A stretch of 64,000 nucleotides of DNA from Actinomyces gerencseriae DSM 6844 (GCF_000429265.1 NZ_KE386871.1:301977-365976), one strand, 5' to 3'; counted from the first letter of the stretch, positions 20,560 through 28,901 are shown. The notes: a model not told the origin generated them from the letters alone. Translations and numbers: made by a program.

Positions 20560-21335
20560 CAGCGGTACGACCTCCGGGTGTCGGCGGGCGGGGTGGTGGC
20601 CCCCTTGTACTCGACGGGGATGCCGCCGAGCGGGTAGTCCTTGCGCTGCGGGTGCCCCACCCAGTCGTCGGGCATGGCCGAGCGCGTGAGGTTGGGGTGC
20701 CCGTCGAAGACGATGCCCATGAGGTCCCATGCCTCGCGCTCGTGCCAGTCGTCGCCCGGGTAGACCGGCACGATCGAGGGCACGTGCGGGTCGGAGGCGG
20801 GACAGGCGACCTCCAGGCGCAGCTGGCGCCCGCCGTGGGTCAGGCTCATCAGGGCGAAGCAGGCGTGCAGCTCGCGGCCGGCGTCCTGCGGGTAGTGGAC
20901 GCCGGCGACGCCCAGGCACAGCTCGAAGCGCAGGTCCTGGTCGTCGCGCAGGGGGCGCACCACGTCGAGGAGGTGCTCGCGGCTGATGAACAGGGTGAGC
21001 TCGTCGTGCTCGACGACGACCTTCTCGATGGCCTCGGCCGGGTCGATTCCGGCGTCCTGGAGATCCTCGATGAGGGCGTCGACGACGCCGTCGAACCACG
21101 AGCCGTAGGGGCGAGCGGCGGCCGGTGCGAGGGCGACCACGGTGCGCTGCCGGCCGTAGCCGGTCGTGTCCCCGGCGTCGGCGGCGCCGAACTGGCCGGA
21201 GTGGGTGGCCACGACCTCGGTGACCAGCTCGGGACGCACCGGACGGCCGGGAACGACCTCGGGAACGGGCGCGGCGGGCCTCTCCAGCTCCTCGCCCGCG
21301 GCGTCGGAGGGAGCGGCCCCCTTGTTCTCGCTCAT
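20559..21335 (-). CDS. nuoC: NADH-quinone oxidoreductase subunit C (30-kDa type)
   Basis: 258 residues of the peripheral arm. The C-terminal signature is intact: [21 protein letters not shown], then [18 protein letters not shown]. The N-terminal 60 residues ([21 protein letters not shown]) are hydrophilic and probably flexible. The start is the ATG at 21335, which overlaps the nuoB stop as ATGA; the frame upstream belongs to a nuoB shadow. The stop overlaps the nuoD start by one base. Confidence 0.95.
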
Positions 21336-21952
21336 GCCAGCCGCCCCTTCATCTCGGAGAGGGGGACGGCTGCCAGGGCCGCGGCCTCGACGGCGCGCGC
21401 GATGTCCTCGCGGTGCTTGAAGACGGGGCGGCGCTCGATCTGGCGGGTCAGCTCGAGCATGGCGTTGATGAGCATCTCGGGACGCGGCGGGCAACCGGGC
21501 AGGTAGATATCGACCGGGACGATGTGGTCGCAGCCCTGGACGATCGCGTAGTTGTTGAACACACCGCCGGACGAGGCGCAGGCCCCCATGGAGATGACCC
21601 ACTTGGGCTCGGGCATGGAGTCGTAGACGTTGCGGACGATCGGCGCCATCTTGTGGGAGACGCGGCCCGAGACGATCATGACGTCGGCGTGGCGCGGCGA
21701 GGCGCGGAAGATCTCCCAGCCGAAGCGGGACATGTCGAAACGGGGGGTGCCGGCGCCCATCATCTCGATGGCGCAGCAGGCCAGGCCCATGGTCACCGGC
21801 CACAGCGAGCGGGCCTGGGCCAGGCCCGACAGCTGCTCGACGCTGGTGATCAGGAAGCCGGGGCCCTCGACGGACTGCTCGGCGGCGAGCTGGAGGTCAT
21901 CCCGCTTGGAGGGGATGCGGAGCATCTTCTCGTTGTAGTCGCGCATTCTCAT
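21332..21952 (-). CDS. nuoB: NADH-quinone oxidoreductase subunit B (cluster N2)
   Basis: 206 residues. NuoB carries the terminal cluster N2 that reduces quinone. Ligand segments are [10 protein letters not shown] (tandem Cys), [10 protein letters not shown] and GCPPRPE. Two start codons lie close together (ATG at 21952 and 21946); I chose the first, 20 bases after the nuoA stop, though the second is possible. The C-terminus reaches into the nuoC start with a 4-base overlap. Confidence 0.95.
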   Translation of the reverse strand: MRMRDYNEKMLRIPSKRDDLQLAAEQSVEGPGFLITSVEQLSGLAQARSLWPVTMGLACCAIEMMGAGTPRFDMSRFGWEIFRASPRHADVMIVSGRVSHKMAPIVRNVYDSMPEPKWVISMGACASSGGVFNNYAIVQGCDHIVPVDIYLPGCPPRPEMLINAMLELTRQIERRPVFKHREDIARAVEAAALAAVPLSEMKGRLA

Positions 21953-21972
21953 GATGTGCCGCCCCGGTCCCG

Positions 21973-22332
21973 TCAGTCCCAGTCCAGTCCGCCGCGGCGC
22001 CACTCCAGGATGTAGGGCACCGTGATCAGGGCGACGAAGACGAGGGCGGCGCTCAGTCCGAACAGGCCCAGGCGCGTGAAGGCCGTGGCCCAGGGGTAGA
22101 GGAAGACGACCTCGACGTCGAAGATGATGAAGGTCATGCCCACCAGGTAGAAGGCGACGGGGAAGCGCCCGGTCTCGGTGTTGGTCGGCGTGGGGTCGAT
22201 GCCGCACTCGTAGTTGGCGACCTTGACCCGGTTGCGCCGGTTGGGGCTCACGATCGCGGACAGGACGAGGCCGCCGATGGCCACGACCAGGGCCATCGCC
22301 GCCATGATGAGGAGGGAGACGTAGGGGTTCAT
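21973..22332 (-). CDS. nuoA: NADH-quinone oxidoreductase subunit A
   Basis: 119 residues with three transmembrane helices. The family motif [41 protein letters not shown] carries the conserved Cys loop and acidic residues. The ATG at 22332 overlaps the stop of the flavoprotein gene upstream (ATGA), which places that gene in the same operon. The much longer open frame upstream is a shadow of the flavoprotein. Confidence 0.95.
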   Translation of the reverse strand: MNPYVSLLIMAAMALVVAIGGLVLSAIVSPNRRNRVKVANYECGIDPTPTNTETGRFPVAFYLVGMTFIIFDVEVVFLYPWATAFTRLGLFGLSAALVFVALITVPYILEWRRGGLDWD

Positions 22333-23660
22333 GCTGCCGGCACCATTCTTGTCAGGAGCTGGATGAAGCGGTCGATCGCGTCGCCTCCGCGACGCTCCCA
22401 ACCATCGGACAGGAGCTTGGCCACGAGCCTCATGAGGCGTCTGCGCGGCAGGCCGTACCGGGTGCACACGCGCATGATCTCGGGGTGCTCGATGAGGGAG
22501 ACGAAGACGCGGCCAAGGGTGTAGTAGCCGCCCATCTCGGCCTCCATGGCGGCGGGGTACTGCGCCAGGGCCCGCTCGCGGCCGATCGCCGTGGAGCGGG
22601 CGGCGGCCTGCGCGGCCGCCTCGGCGGCCAGGCGCCCCGACATGAGGGCCTGGGCGATGCCCTCGCCGTTGAAGGGCGAGACCATGCCGCCGGCGTCGCC
22701 CAGCAGCATGAGGCCGTCGGCGTAGTGGGGCTTGCGGTTGAAGGCCATGGGCAGGGCGGCGGAGGACAGGCGCCCGACCCGGGTCCGCGGGCCGAAGCCC
22801 CAGGAGGCGGGCGCGCTCGCCACCCAGCGGCGGAAAACGGCCCGGTAGTCGACCCGGGTGGTCGCGGCGCGGGAGGACACCGAGCCCAGCCCCACGTTGA
22901 CCAGCCCGTCGCCGACGCTCCACAACCACCCGTATCCGGGCAGGAGGTCGGAGCGGTTCGCCGGTCCGTCCCACAGCTCGAGACGGGACTCCATCCAGGC
23001 GTCCTCGGCCCGCGGCGAGCGGAAGTAGGCGCGCACAGCCACGCCCAGCGGCTTGCGCTCGTCCTTGTGCCGGCCCACGGCAGTGGCCAGGCGGGCCGAC
23101 ACTCCGCCGGCGTCGATGACCAGGGGGGCCCGCAGGACGGCCGGGGCGGGGATCCCCGGATAGGCGACCCGGGCCGTCGGCCTGGCCTCGACGCCGACGA
23201 CGCGCCCCGCGGCGGTGGTGACCGGACCGGTCACGGTGACGCCGGTCAGCAGGCGGGCCCCGGCGTCGGCCGCGTGCTCGGCCAGGTCCCGGTCGAGCTC
23301 GGCGCGCCGACGCGCCAGTCCGTAGGAGGGCAGGGAGGCCTGCTCGGGCCAGGGGATGTGGAGGCGGTGCCCGCCCCCGATGACGCGCAGCCCCATGTTG
23401 CGCTGCCAGGTCGACGTGTCCACGCCCATGCGGACGAGCTCGCGAACGGCCGAGGGGGTCAGGCCGTCGCCGCACACCTTGTCGCGGCCGAGCTCGTGCC
23501 GCTCGATCAGGATGACGTCCAGGCCGCACGTGGTCAGGTGGTAGGCGGCGGACGAGCCGGCCGGTCCCGCGCCGACGACGATGACGTCGGCGCGCATGTC
23601 GCCGGCGGGGCCGTCCGCACGAGCGGCGCGCCCGCTGCTCCCGCCATCCCGGTCAGTCAC
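22329..23660 (-). CDS. Geranylgeranyl-reductase family FAD-dependent oxidoreductase
   Basis: 443 residues. An N-terminal Rossmann FAD motif ([18 protein letters not shown]) is followed by [12 protein letters not shown], and the second FAD motif [19 protein letters not shown] is typical of the family. The start is the GTG at 23660, 8-10 bases after GGGAGGAAGG; an ATG further in (MRADVIVV) lacks such a site. It is the first gene of the nuo operon and overlaps nuoA as ATGA. In actinobacteria, flavoproteins of this family next to nuo and menG include the enzyme that saturates one isoprene unit of the menaquinone tail (MenJ in mycobacteria), so this role is likely but inferred from context. Confidence 0.85.
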   Translation of the reverse strand: MTDRDGGSSGRAARADGPAGDMRADVIVVGAGPAGSSAAYHLTTCGLDVILIERHELGRDKVCGDGLTPSAVRELVRMGVDTSTWQRNMGLRVIGGGHRLHIPWPEQASLPSYGLARRRAELDRDLAEHAADAGARLLTGVTVTGPVTTAAGRVVGVEARPTARVAYPGIPAPAVLRAPLVIDAGGVSARLATAVGRHKDERKPLGVAVRAYFRSPRAEDAWMESRLELWDGPANRSDLLPGYGWLWSVGDGLVNVGLGSVSSRAATTRVDYRAVFRRWVASAPASWGFGPRTRVGRLSSAALPMAFNRKPHYADGLMLLGDAGGMVSPFNGEGIAQALMSGRLAAEAAAQAAARSTAIGRERALAQYPAAMEAEMGGYYTLGRVFVSLIEHPEIMRVCTRYGLPRRRLMRLVAKLLSDGWERRGGDAIDRFIQLLTRMVPAA

Positions 23661-23696
23661 CGCGCCCCTTCCTCCCGTGTTCCCCCATGCCGAATA

Positions 23697-23716
23697 GTCC
23701 TCCCGGCCAGGAGGAC
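23697..23716 (-). promoter_or_regulatory. Hairpin in leader of the flavoprotein-nuo operon
   Basis: GTCCTCC and GGAGGAC pair perfectly around a six-base loop, 36 bases upstream of the GTG start of the operon. One arm contains GGAGG, the same core as the downstream ribosome site. It could be a 5' stabilising hairpin or an operator; no known motif was recognised. Confidence 0.35.
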
Positions 23717-23864
23717 CCGCGCCGACTCTACCGAGGCCGCGGCCGGCGCCCGAACCCCGGTCGGAGGGGAATCCCAATTCCGCGCCATGGCGTCAGCGCC
23801 GGCGCGCGCGCCCCGGCGCCCCGGTCGGGGCGCCGATCAAATTAGGGCCCTTCCCCCTCACGAA

Positions 23865-23870
23865 TATACC
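23865..23870 (+). promoter_or_regulatory. Possible -10 element for menG
   Basis: TATACC lies in a short AT-rich patch (ACGAATATACC) in otherwise very GC-rich DNA between the divergent flavoprotein and menG genes. A -35 box is not obvious. Transcription from here would give a leader of about 30 bases to the ATG at 23909. Confidence 0.3.
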
Positions 23871-23908
23871 GGCGGCCCCGAATGGCGCGACCTGAGATCA
23901 TGGGCCGC

Positions 23909-24637
23909 ATGAGCCGAGCCACTCTTGCCAAGGACCCCCGCGAGGTCGCGGGGATGTTCGACGCCGTCGCGCGCCGCTACGACCTGACGAACAGCATCAT
24001 GAGCCTGTGGCAGGTGCGCGTGTGGCGCGCCGCGACCCGCGCCGCCGTCGCCGCCCGGCCCGGCGCGCGGGTGCTCGACCTCGCCGCCGGCACGGGGACC
24101 TCCTCCGCGGACTACGCCGCCGACGGCGCCGACGTCGTCGCCTGCGACTTCTCCACCGGCATGGTGGCCGAGGGCCGGCGTTGCCACCCCGGCATCGCCT
24201 TCATCGCCGGCGACGCCACGGCACTGCCCTTCGCCGACGAGAGCTTCGATGCGGTCACCATCTCCTACGGGCTGCGCAACGTGCAGGACGCCGGCGGGGC
24301 CCTGCGGGAGATGGCGCGCGTGACGCGCCCGGGCGGGCGCCTGGTCATCGCCGAGTTCTCCACGCCCGTGCGCCGCTCGCTCCGCAGCGCGTACCGCTTC
24401 TACCTGGGCACGGCGCTGCCGGCGGCCGCGCGGCTCGTGTCCTCCAGCGCCGAGGCCTACGACTACCTGGCCGAGTCGATCCTGGCGTGGCCCGATCAGG
24501 CGGGGCTGGCCGCGCTCATGCATCGGGCCGGCTGGCGGGGCGTGGGCTACAAGAACCTGTCGGGCGGGATCGTCGCCGTCCACCGGGCCACCAGGCCGGC
24601 CGGGTGGGCGCGGTCGGTCGGGTCGGGGCGGGGCTGA
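23909..24637 (+). CDS. menG: Demethylmenaquinone methyltransferase
   Basis: 242 residues of the UbiE/MenG family, which methylates demethylmenaquinone with S-adenosylmethionine in the last step of menaquinone synthesis. The SAM-binding motif is [16 protein letters not shown]; further family segments are [17 protein letters not shown] near the N-terminus, [12 protein letters not shown] and [14 protein letters not shown] chose the ATG at 23909 ([18 protein letters not shown]) because homologues begin this way; an ATG at 23882 would add nine residues. There is no good ribosome site at either. It is divergent from the nuo operon, whose electron acceptor it finishes. Confidence 0.9.
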   Translation: MSRATLAKDPREVAGMFDAVARRYDLTNSIMSLWQVRVWRAATRAAVAARPGARVLDLAAGTGTSSADYAADGADVVACDFSTGMVAEGRRCHPGIAFIAGDATALPFADESFDAVTISYGLRNVQDAGGALREMARVTRPGGRLVIAEFSTPVRRSLRSAYRFYLGTALPAAARLVSSSAEAYDYLAESILAWPDQAGLAALMHRAGWRGVGYKNLSGGIVAVHRATRPAGWARSVGSGRG

Positions 24638-24661
24638 GCGGCGACGGGCGCGACGGCGCGA

Positions 24662-25564
24662 TCAGGCGCGGGGCGGATCGGCCAGCGCCAGGGTGGACTC
24701 GGCCACCGAGACCCGCACCCGCTGGCCCCAGGCCGCCTCGCAGCAGTCGTCCTCGATCCCGTCGCCGAAGACGACGAGGCGCTCGCAGGACACCACGAGC
24801 CCCAGCTCCTCGCCCTCCCCCAGCCGCCCCTCGGTCATCGAGACGCCCGTGGCCGGCGAGGGCCACGCCTCCCGGACGAACCACGCCAGACCGCGCTCGG
24901 CGGGGGCCGGCAGCTCCCGCCCGCCCCTGTCGTGCGCCAGGGAGGCGCTCCAGCCGGTGGCGCCGGTCCCGGTCGAGACGATCACGCCCGAGGAGGACTG
25001 GAGCTCGCGACGACCGCGCCAGTCCAGGCGGTAGCGCGCCGACTGGTGCGAGGCGTGCCCGAGGTAGACCTCGTTGAGGGCGGTCACCTCCTGGCCGTCG
25101 TCGAGGCGGGCGCGCACCATGGTCCGCCGGGAGACGGACGGGGACTCGCCGTCGGCGATCCGGTCGATCAGCTCCCCGCCGGTCCTCACGTCGCAGGGCA
25201 CCAGCGGACCGCGCTCGGCCCCCGGGCGCGGGTCGATCCCGATGACGACCTGGCCGCGCAGGTACTTGGCGACGTTGGCGACGAGCCCGTCGGGGCCGAC
25301 GACGATGACGACGTCCTCGGGCGCGAAGAGGAAGGCGGCCAGGTCCCGGCGCTCGACGCCCGTGCGCGCCCAGTCCTCGGGGAGACGGGCCGCGACGGCG
25401 GCGAGGGCCTCGTGCGCGCAGTCGTGGGCGCGCTGAACCTCGTCCAGGGAGCGCCCGCGCGAGCGCAGGAAGAACTCGGCCTGCCCGCGCGTGGAGTGCC
25501 GATCGAGCAGCTCCTCGAGCTCGGTGCGACGGCGGACCAGGACCGCCCGGCGACGCAGCGTCAT
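24662..25564 (-). CDS. NAD kinase-like (ATP-NAD kinase fold) protein
   Basis: 300 residues. Three landmarks of the NAD kinase fold are seen in order: VVIVVGPDGLVANVAKYL in place of the usual GGDGT motif, ALNEVYLGHAS (the NE/D motif), and SSSGVIVSTGTGATGW (the STPTGSTAY-like motif). The first motif deviates (GPDGL), so catalysis is uncertain and the protein could be a sensor or a specialised kinase. Residues 1-80 form a charged helical extension (RRRTELEELLDRHSTRG). It overlaps the SPFH gene upstream as ATGA, so the two are one operon, facing away from a NrtR-like Nudix regulator. This suggests a role in pyridine nucleotide metabolism. Confidence 0.7.
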   Translation of the reverse strand: MTLRRRAVLVRRRTELEELLDRHSTRGQAEFFLRSRGRSLDEVQRAHDCAHEALAAVAARLPEDWARTGVERRDLAAFLFAPEDVVIVVGPDGLVANVAKYLRGQVVIGIDPRPGAERGPLVPCDVRTGGELIDRIADGESPSVSRRTMVRARLDDGQEVTALNEVYLGHASHQSARYRLDWRGRRELQSSSGVIVSTGTGATGWSASLAHDRGGRELPAPAERGLAWFVREAWPSPATGVSMTEGRLGEGEELGLVVSCERLVVFGDGIEDDCCEAAWGQRVRVSVAESTLALADPPRA

Positions 25565-26580
25565 GAGCGCCCCTCCTCCGCCTCGGCCCGCGGCAGCAGG
25601 CCGGCGAGGAGGCTCTGGAGCATGTCGGGGGCGAGATTGACCTGGCCGACCCGCGGCAGGTGCCTGGCGGCCTCCTGCAGCGCGATGGCGCGCAGCGCCC
25701 CGGTGCCGATCGACGCCAGAGCACTGAGGCGGGCCGCCTCGACCTCGTTGGTGGCCCGGCCGAGCCGCTCGGTCTCGGCCGCCTCGGCCTCGGAGCGGAT
25801 GCGGCGGCGCTCGGCGGAGGCATTGGTGTCCACGAGCGCGGCGGAGGCCTTCTCCTCGGCCTCGCGCCGGGCGTTGGCCCCCTCCTGGGCGACGAGCTCC
25901 TCACGACGCCGGGAGAGGTCGAGCTTGCTGGCGAGCTCGTTGACGGAGATCCGCTGCTCGCGCTCGACGGCCAGAGCCCGTCGCTCGTACAGCGCCCGGT
26001 CCGCCTCGGCCTGGAGCTGCTCGCGCAGCGGCGTCTGCAGAGCCTTCTCGATGTCGCCCTCGGGACGCAGCGACAGGACCCGCGCGTCGCAGACCTCGAT
26101 GCCGGAGCCGGTCAGGCGCCTCTGGCCGGGCAGGCCGGCGGCCAGCGCCTCGCCGACCCGCTCGATCCCGCTGCGCAGCGCATCGACCATCTCCAGGCCC
26201 CCGACGACGTCGATCGTCAGGGAGTGCGCGATACGGGCGACGAGCTCGCCGATCTCCTCCTCGCCGCGAGGCGGTCCGGCCATGGATCGGGGGTAGACGT
26301 CGAAGTCGAAGCGGGAGGCGGCGAGCCCGGGATCCGCGACGCGGTAGGTCAGGGTCGCCTGGACGGTGACGTCCTGCTGGTCGGCCGTGGTCACGTGGAA
26401 CAGGACGGTGCGCTCGCGGTCGACCACGCGCAGCTCGGACAGGGCCGCGCTCGCGGGGCGGAACCAGAAGGCCTGACCGACGCCACTGCGCACGACGCGC
26501 CCGCGCCGCAGGCGGATGACGTACTCGGTCGGCGCCCCCTGGTAGTGGCGGATGAAGGGGACGGTTCGGATGATGCCCAT
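25561..26580 (-). CDS. SPFH/band-7 domain protein
   Basis: 339 residues. About residues 10-190 form an SPFH (stomatin/prohibitin/flotillin) domain: VLFHVTTADQQDVTVQATLTYRVADP and later GIEVCDARVLSLRPEGDIEKAL. Residues about 190-300 are a long, charged, Ala/Glu/Arg-rich coiled coil (ERRALAVEREQRISVNELAS). No N-terminal membrane helix or signal is evident, so it may associate with the membrane peripherally or form cytoplasmic rings. The ATG at 26580 follows GAGGAG with suitable spacing. It is the first gene of a two-gene operon with the NAD-kinase-like gene. Confidence 0.8.
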   Translation of the reverse strand: MGIIRTVPFIRHYQGAPTEYVIRLRRGRVVRSGVGQAFWFRPASAALSELRVVDRERTVLFHVTTADQQDVTVQATLTYRVADPGLAASRFDFDVYPRSMAGPPRGEEEIGELVARIAHSLTIDVVGGLEMVDALRSGIERVGEALAAGLPGQRRLTGSGIEVCDARVLSLRPEGDIEKALQTPLREQLQAEADRALYERRALAVEREQRISVNELASKLDLSRRREELVAQEGANARREAEEKASAALVDTNASAERRRIRSEAEAAETERLGRATNEVEAARLSALASIGTGALRAIALQEAARHLPRVGQVNLAPDMLQSLLAGLLPRAEAEEGRS

Positions 26581-26602
26581 GTCGGCTCCTCGCTCAGGTT
26601 TT

Positions 26603-26650
26603 TCGTCAGTCAGACGATAACGGGGGCGAGCCGTTCTCGTCAAACTGACG
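26603..26650. promoter_or_regulatory. Paired inverted repeats, candidate NrtR-type operator
   Basis: Two inverted repeats lie in the short gap between divergent genes. The first is TCGTC-AGTCA-GACGA (26603-26617); the second is CGTCA-AAC-TGACG (26638-26650). Both begin with TCGTCA, 34 bases apart, about three helical turns. The second lies just upstream of the probable -10 box TAGACT (26654-26659) of the Nudix gene, so a bound protein would block that promoter and could also control the SPFH operon. Confidence 0.55.
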
Positions 26651-26653
26651 CGA

Positions 26654-26659
26654 TAGACT
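26654..26659 (+). promoter_or_regulatory. -10 element of the Nudix gene (leaderless start)
   Basis: TAGACT is followed by exactly six bases and then the ATG at 26666, the spacing expected when transcription begins at the start codon. No Shine-Dalgarno is present. Confidence 0.5.
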
Positions 26660-26665
26660 GCGGGC

Positions 26666-27385
26666 ATGCACGCCCCGGACGCCGCCCCCGCCCCGCCCCC
26701 CACCGCGCTGCTGGTGCCCGTCGCGGTCGATATCGTGGCGCTGACGATCATCGACGCACGGCTCAACGTGCTCGTGGTGGACCGCGCCCTGGAGCCGTTC
26801 AAGGGCGAGGCGGCCCTGCCGGGCGGCTTCCTGCTGGCCGGCGAGCAGACGATGGACGCCGCGCGACGCGAGCTCGCCGAGGAGACGGGGATCGTCCCGC
26901 CGGGCCACCTGGAGCAGATCGCCACCTACGGGCCCCAGGGGCGCGACCCGCGCGGGCCGGTGCTGTCGGTGGCCCACCTGCTCATGGCGCCCCGCTTCAC
27001 CGCGCCCCGGGCGGGTGGGGACGCGAGCGGCGCCCGCTGGTGCGAGGTGGGCGCCGGCGCGTCCCGCCTGGCCTTCGACCACGAGCGGATCCTCGCCGAC
27101 GGCGTGGAGCGGGCGCGCTCCAAGATCGAGTACACGCCCCTGGCCACGGCCTTCTGCCCGCCCGAGTTCACGATCTCCCAGCTGCGCTCGGTCTACGAGG
27201 CGATCTGGGGGGTGAGGCTCGATCCGCGCAACTTCCACCGCAAGGCCACTCGCACCGAGGGGTTCCTCGAACCGACCGGGGGCGTGTCGCAGACGGGTGC
27301 GGGACGGCCCGCCGCCCTGTACCGGGCGGCGCCCGGCGTGGAGCCCACGGCGACCGTGCTCTCCCCGCCACTGACCCGCCACTGA
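26666..27385 (+). CDS. Nudix hydrolase-fold regulator, NrtR-like
   Basis: 239 residues. Residues about 15-150 are a Nudix domain with an intact box: GGFLLAGEQTMDAARRELAE continuing ETGI, matching Gx5Ex7REuxEExGu. Residues about 160-235 (FCPPEFTISQLRSVYEAIWG followed by RNFHRK) match the winged-helix part of NrtR-type regulators, in which the Nudix domain senses ADP-ribose or related nucleotides and the C-terminal domain binds DNA. Because the Nudix box is intact, it may also hydrolyse its ligand. Its start is fixed by a TANNNT box six bases upstream. Overlapping inverted repeats suggest autoregulation and control of the divergent SPFH/NAD-kinase-like operon. Confidence 0.8.
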   Translation: MHAPDAAPAPPPTALLVPVAVDIVALTIIDARLNVLVVDRALEPFKGEAALPGGFLLAGEQTMDAARRELAEETGIVPPGHLEQIATYGPQGRDPRGPVLSVAHLLMAPRFTAPRAGGDASGARWCEVGAGASRLAFDHERILADGVERARSKIEYTPLATAFCPPEFTISQLRSVYEAIWGVRLDPRNFHRKATRTEGFLEPTGGVSQTGAGRPAALYRAAPGVEPTATVLSPPLTRH

Positions 27386-27417
27386 CCCGCCACCGACCCG
27401 GCGCCGCCCCCCTTCGC

Positions 27418-27518
27418 CGAGATCGGTTCAGTTCCGCATCGAGATCGGTCCGGTTCCGCATCGAGATCGGTCCGGTTCCGCATCGAGATCGGTCCGGTTC
27501 CGCATCGAGATCGGCGAG
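27418..27518. repeat. Tandem array of a 22-bp repeat (four full units plus a partial)
   Basis: Units begin at 27418, 27440, 27462 and 27484; a fifth, partial unit starts at 27506. The unit runs from CGAGATCGGTCCGG to TTCCGCAT; the first unit reads TTCAG where the others read TCCGG. The array is flanked by CGCCGA (left) and TCGGCG (right), so the ends could pair. Related copies occur at 46725 and 61432. There are no spacers, so it is not a CRISPR array. Confidence 0.9.
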
Positions 27519-27527
27519 CCCGGAAGC

Positions 27528-27616
27528 GCCGGCCCCGCGAGTCAGCGGGTCCGCGACACCCTTACGTTAGGTCTGCCTAAAGACCACAGCCGGCCCCGCG
27601 ATACGGCGGATCCGCG
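27528..27616. repeat. Imperfect 28-bp direct repeat flanking a palindrome-like box
   Basis: GCCGGCCCCGCGA and a following GGCGG/CGGGT-TCCGCG part occur at 27528-27555 and again at 27589-27616. The 33 bases between them are much more AT-rich and hold the possible iron box described separately. This may be a recombination scar or a duplicated regulatory element. Confidence 0.5.
27562..27580. promoter_or_regulatory. Possible DtxR/IdeR-type iron box
   Basis: TTACGTTAGGTCTGCCTAA agrees with the known 19-bp DtxR/IdeR consensus (TTAGGTTAGGCTAACCTAA) at 14 of 19 positions. It lies upstream of the broken gene at 27693 and the putative effector gene. No convincing -10 box was placed, so this is only a candidate. 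Confidence 0.3.
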
Positions 27617-27692
27617 GCTGCGAACGGCCGTGACAGGGGCACCATGGGCTTGCTACCGCGACTTCATGGCTCCCTTCCCTGATACGACAACC

Positions 27693-27984
27693 ATGACGAG
27701 CGGACAGCAGGGCCCCGTCACCATCCCCCGGTCGTGTACCTGACCTGCCGCACTCCGGGTCGCTTCGGCGCCGAGGTCGAGATGCGCCGCACGAAGGACG
27801 GGCGCGTCGCCCTGCTGGCGTACACGGCGCTGGACCGCTGAACGACTGCATGGGTCCGCACCAGCCGTGGATCCTGTGCCACACGAACAGGCTTCACGAG
27901 CTCGAGGCCGACCAGCCCTACGACGTCATCCACCTTGACCTGGCCATGCCCCGCGAGCTGCGGCACGAGGGGGACGGCGAATGA
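27693..27984 (+). pseudogene. Broken gene, SAV_915/SseB-like family, two frameshifts
   Basis: Three consecutive reading-frame pieces join into one sensible protein. Piece 1 starts at the ATG 27693 (MTSGQQGPVTIP). Piece 2 (from 27734) reads VYLTCRTPGRFGAEVEMRRT and continues to DR. Piece 3 (from 27838) reads LNDCMGPHQPWILCHTNRLH and ends at 27984. The breaks are at a run of five C (27725-27729), where six would restore frame, and at 27838, where CGCTG would need CGCCTG. The joined protein of about 97 residues resembles small actinobacterial proteins (SAV_915 or SseB-like) often found next to WXG/type VII effector genes; this identity is from memory. The last stop overlaps the next gene's ATG as ATGA, so the two were coupled. 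Sequencing error in C runs is possible. Confidence 0.6.
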
Positions 27985-28901
27985 GCCAAGGGCAGCTGGA
28001 GATCAACTACGAGGCAGCCCGGAAGGCGAGGAGCGCCTTCGATGACGCGCAGGAGGACCTCGAGGCGAACGCCTCCACCATGCCGTCGTCCGGCAGCTAC
28101 GGCGGATCGCCGGGGAAGCGCCTCGACGAGGGCACCGCGGACGAGAAGAGCGCGTGGGAGAGCGCGAACAACGACCACGAGAGCTACCTGGAGAAGAAGC
28201 TCTTCGACAAGCTCTCCACGAAGGTCCCCAAGGCCCACAAGAAGCTGACGGACTGGGCGGCCGAGCACATGACGGTCAGCCCGGACTCGCCGCTCTTCGA
28301 GCTGACCACGAAATCGCTCCAGGACGGCGCCATCAAGTTCGCGGAGCACAATATCGAGAATGTCTACTACGGACACGAATTCGACGCCCTTGTCCGCAAA
28401 GCCGTCCCCGCCGCCACGAAGAGAGCCGCTCTCAAGTCAGACAATCCGCAGAAAAAAGCGGGGAAGAAGTCACCCAATCCCGATTCGATGAGTAGACGAG
28501 CAAAGGCATCTGCCTCATCGAAGACCATCGACACCGGAATTGCGACAAAAGCCGGAAAATTCACCAAAGGCACGGGGACCGTCCTGACCCTCGCACTCGC
28601 AGGCTGGGAGATCTCCAACGGCGCCTCGCCGGGCAGGGTGGCACTCGAAACAACAGCAGGATATGTCGGCAGTGCACTAGTAATAGCAGGGGCAGCAGCC
28701 CTGGCTCCTGAAATGGGAGCAGTCGCATTAGGAGTGCTAGGCAGCGCAGCACTTTCCTATGGCGCCGGAAAGGCCTACGAGAGTTGGATACCCCTTCAGA
28801 CGCGCGAACGCATTGACGAGGGCATTTCCGACGCCTACGAAACCAGTACGGAATGGATCGGCGATAAGACGTCATCCGCCTGGAAGAGAATATTCGGGTG
28901 A
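27981..28901 (+). CDS. Putative type VII-secreted effector with glycine-rich C-terminal hydrophobic region
   Basis: 306 residues; not firmly recognised. The N-terminal 100 residues are helical and charged (INYEAARKARSAFDDAQEDL), like the leading domain of WXG/LXG-type secreted proteins, and no Sec signal is present. The middle is Lys-rich (KSDNPQKKAGKKSPNPDS). Residues about 200-265 are hydrophobic and Gly/Ala-rich with glycine-zipper spacing (GYVGSALVIAGAAALAPEMG, then VLGSAALSYGAGKAY), as in membrane-inserting toxins. Its ATG has a GAGGGGGA ribosome site and overlaps the broken upstream gene. It ends in a GTGA overlap with a membrane protein gene, the expected place for an immunity gene. 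DNA after about 28360 is less GC-rich than its surroundings. The toxin reading is an inference. Confidence 0.55.
   Translation: MSQGQLEINYEAARKARSAFDDAQEDLEANASTMPSSGSYGGSPGKRLDEGTADEKSAWESANNDHESYLEKKLFDKLSTKVPKAHKKLTDWAAEHMTVSPDSPLFELTTKSLQDGAIKFAEHNIENVYYGHEFDALVRKAVPAATKRAALKSDNPQKKAGKKSPNPDSMSRRAKASASSKTIDTGIATKAGKFTKGTGTVLTLALAGWEISNGASPGRVALETTAGYVGSALVIAGAAALAPEMGAVALGVLGSAALSYGAGKAYESWIPLQTRERIDEGISDAYETSTEWIGDKTSSAWKRIFG

Noticed and set aside
22333..23529. Long frame upstream of nuoA
   Set aside because: An out-of-frame reading of the flavoprotein gene; nuoA starts at 22332.
27418..27518. CRISPR array
   Set aside because: Repeats are directly adjacent with no spacers, and there are no cas genes nearby.
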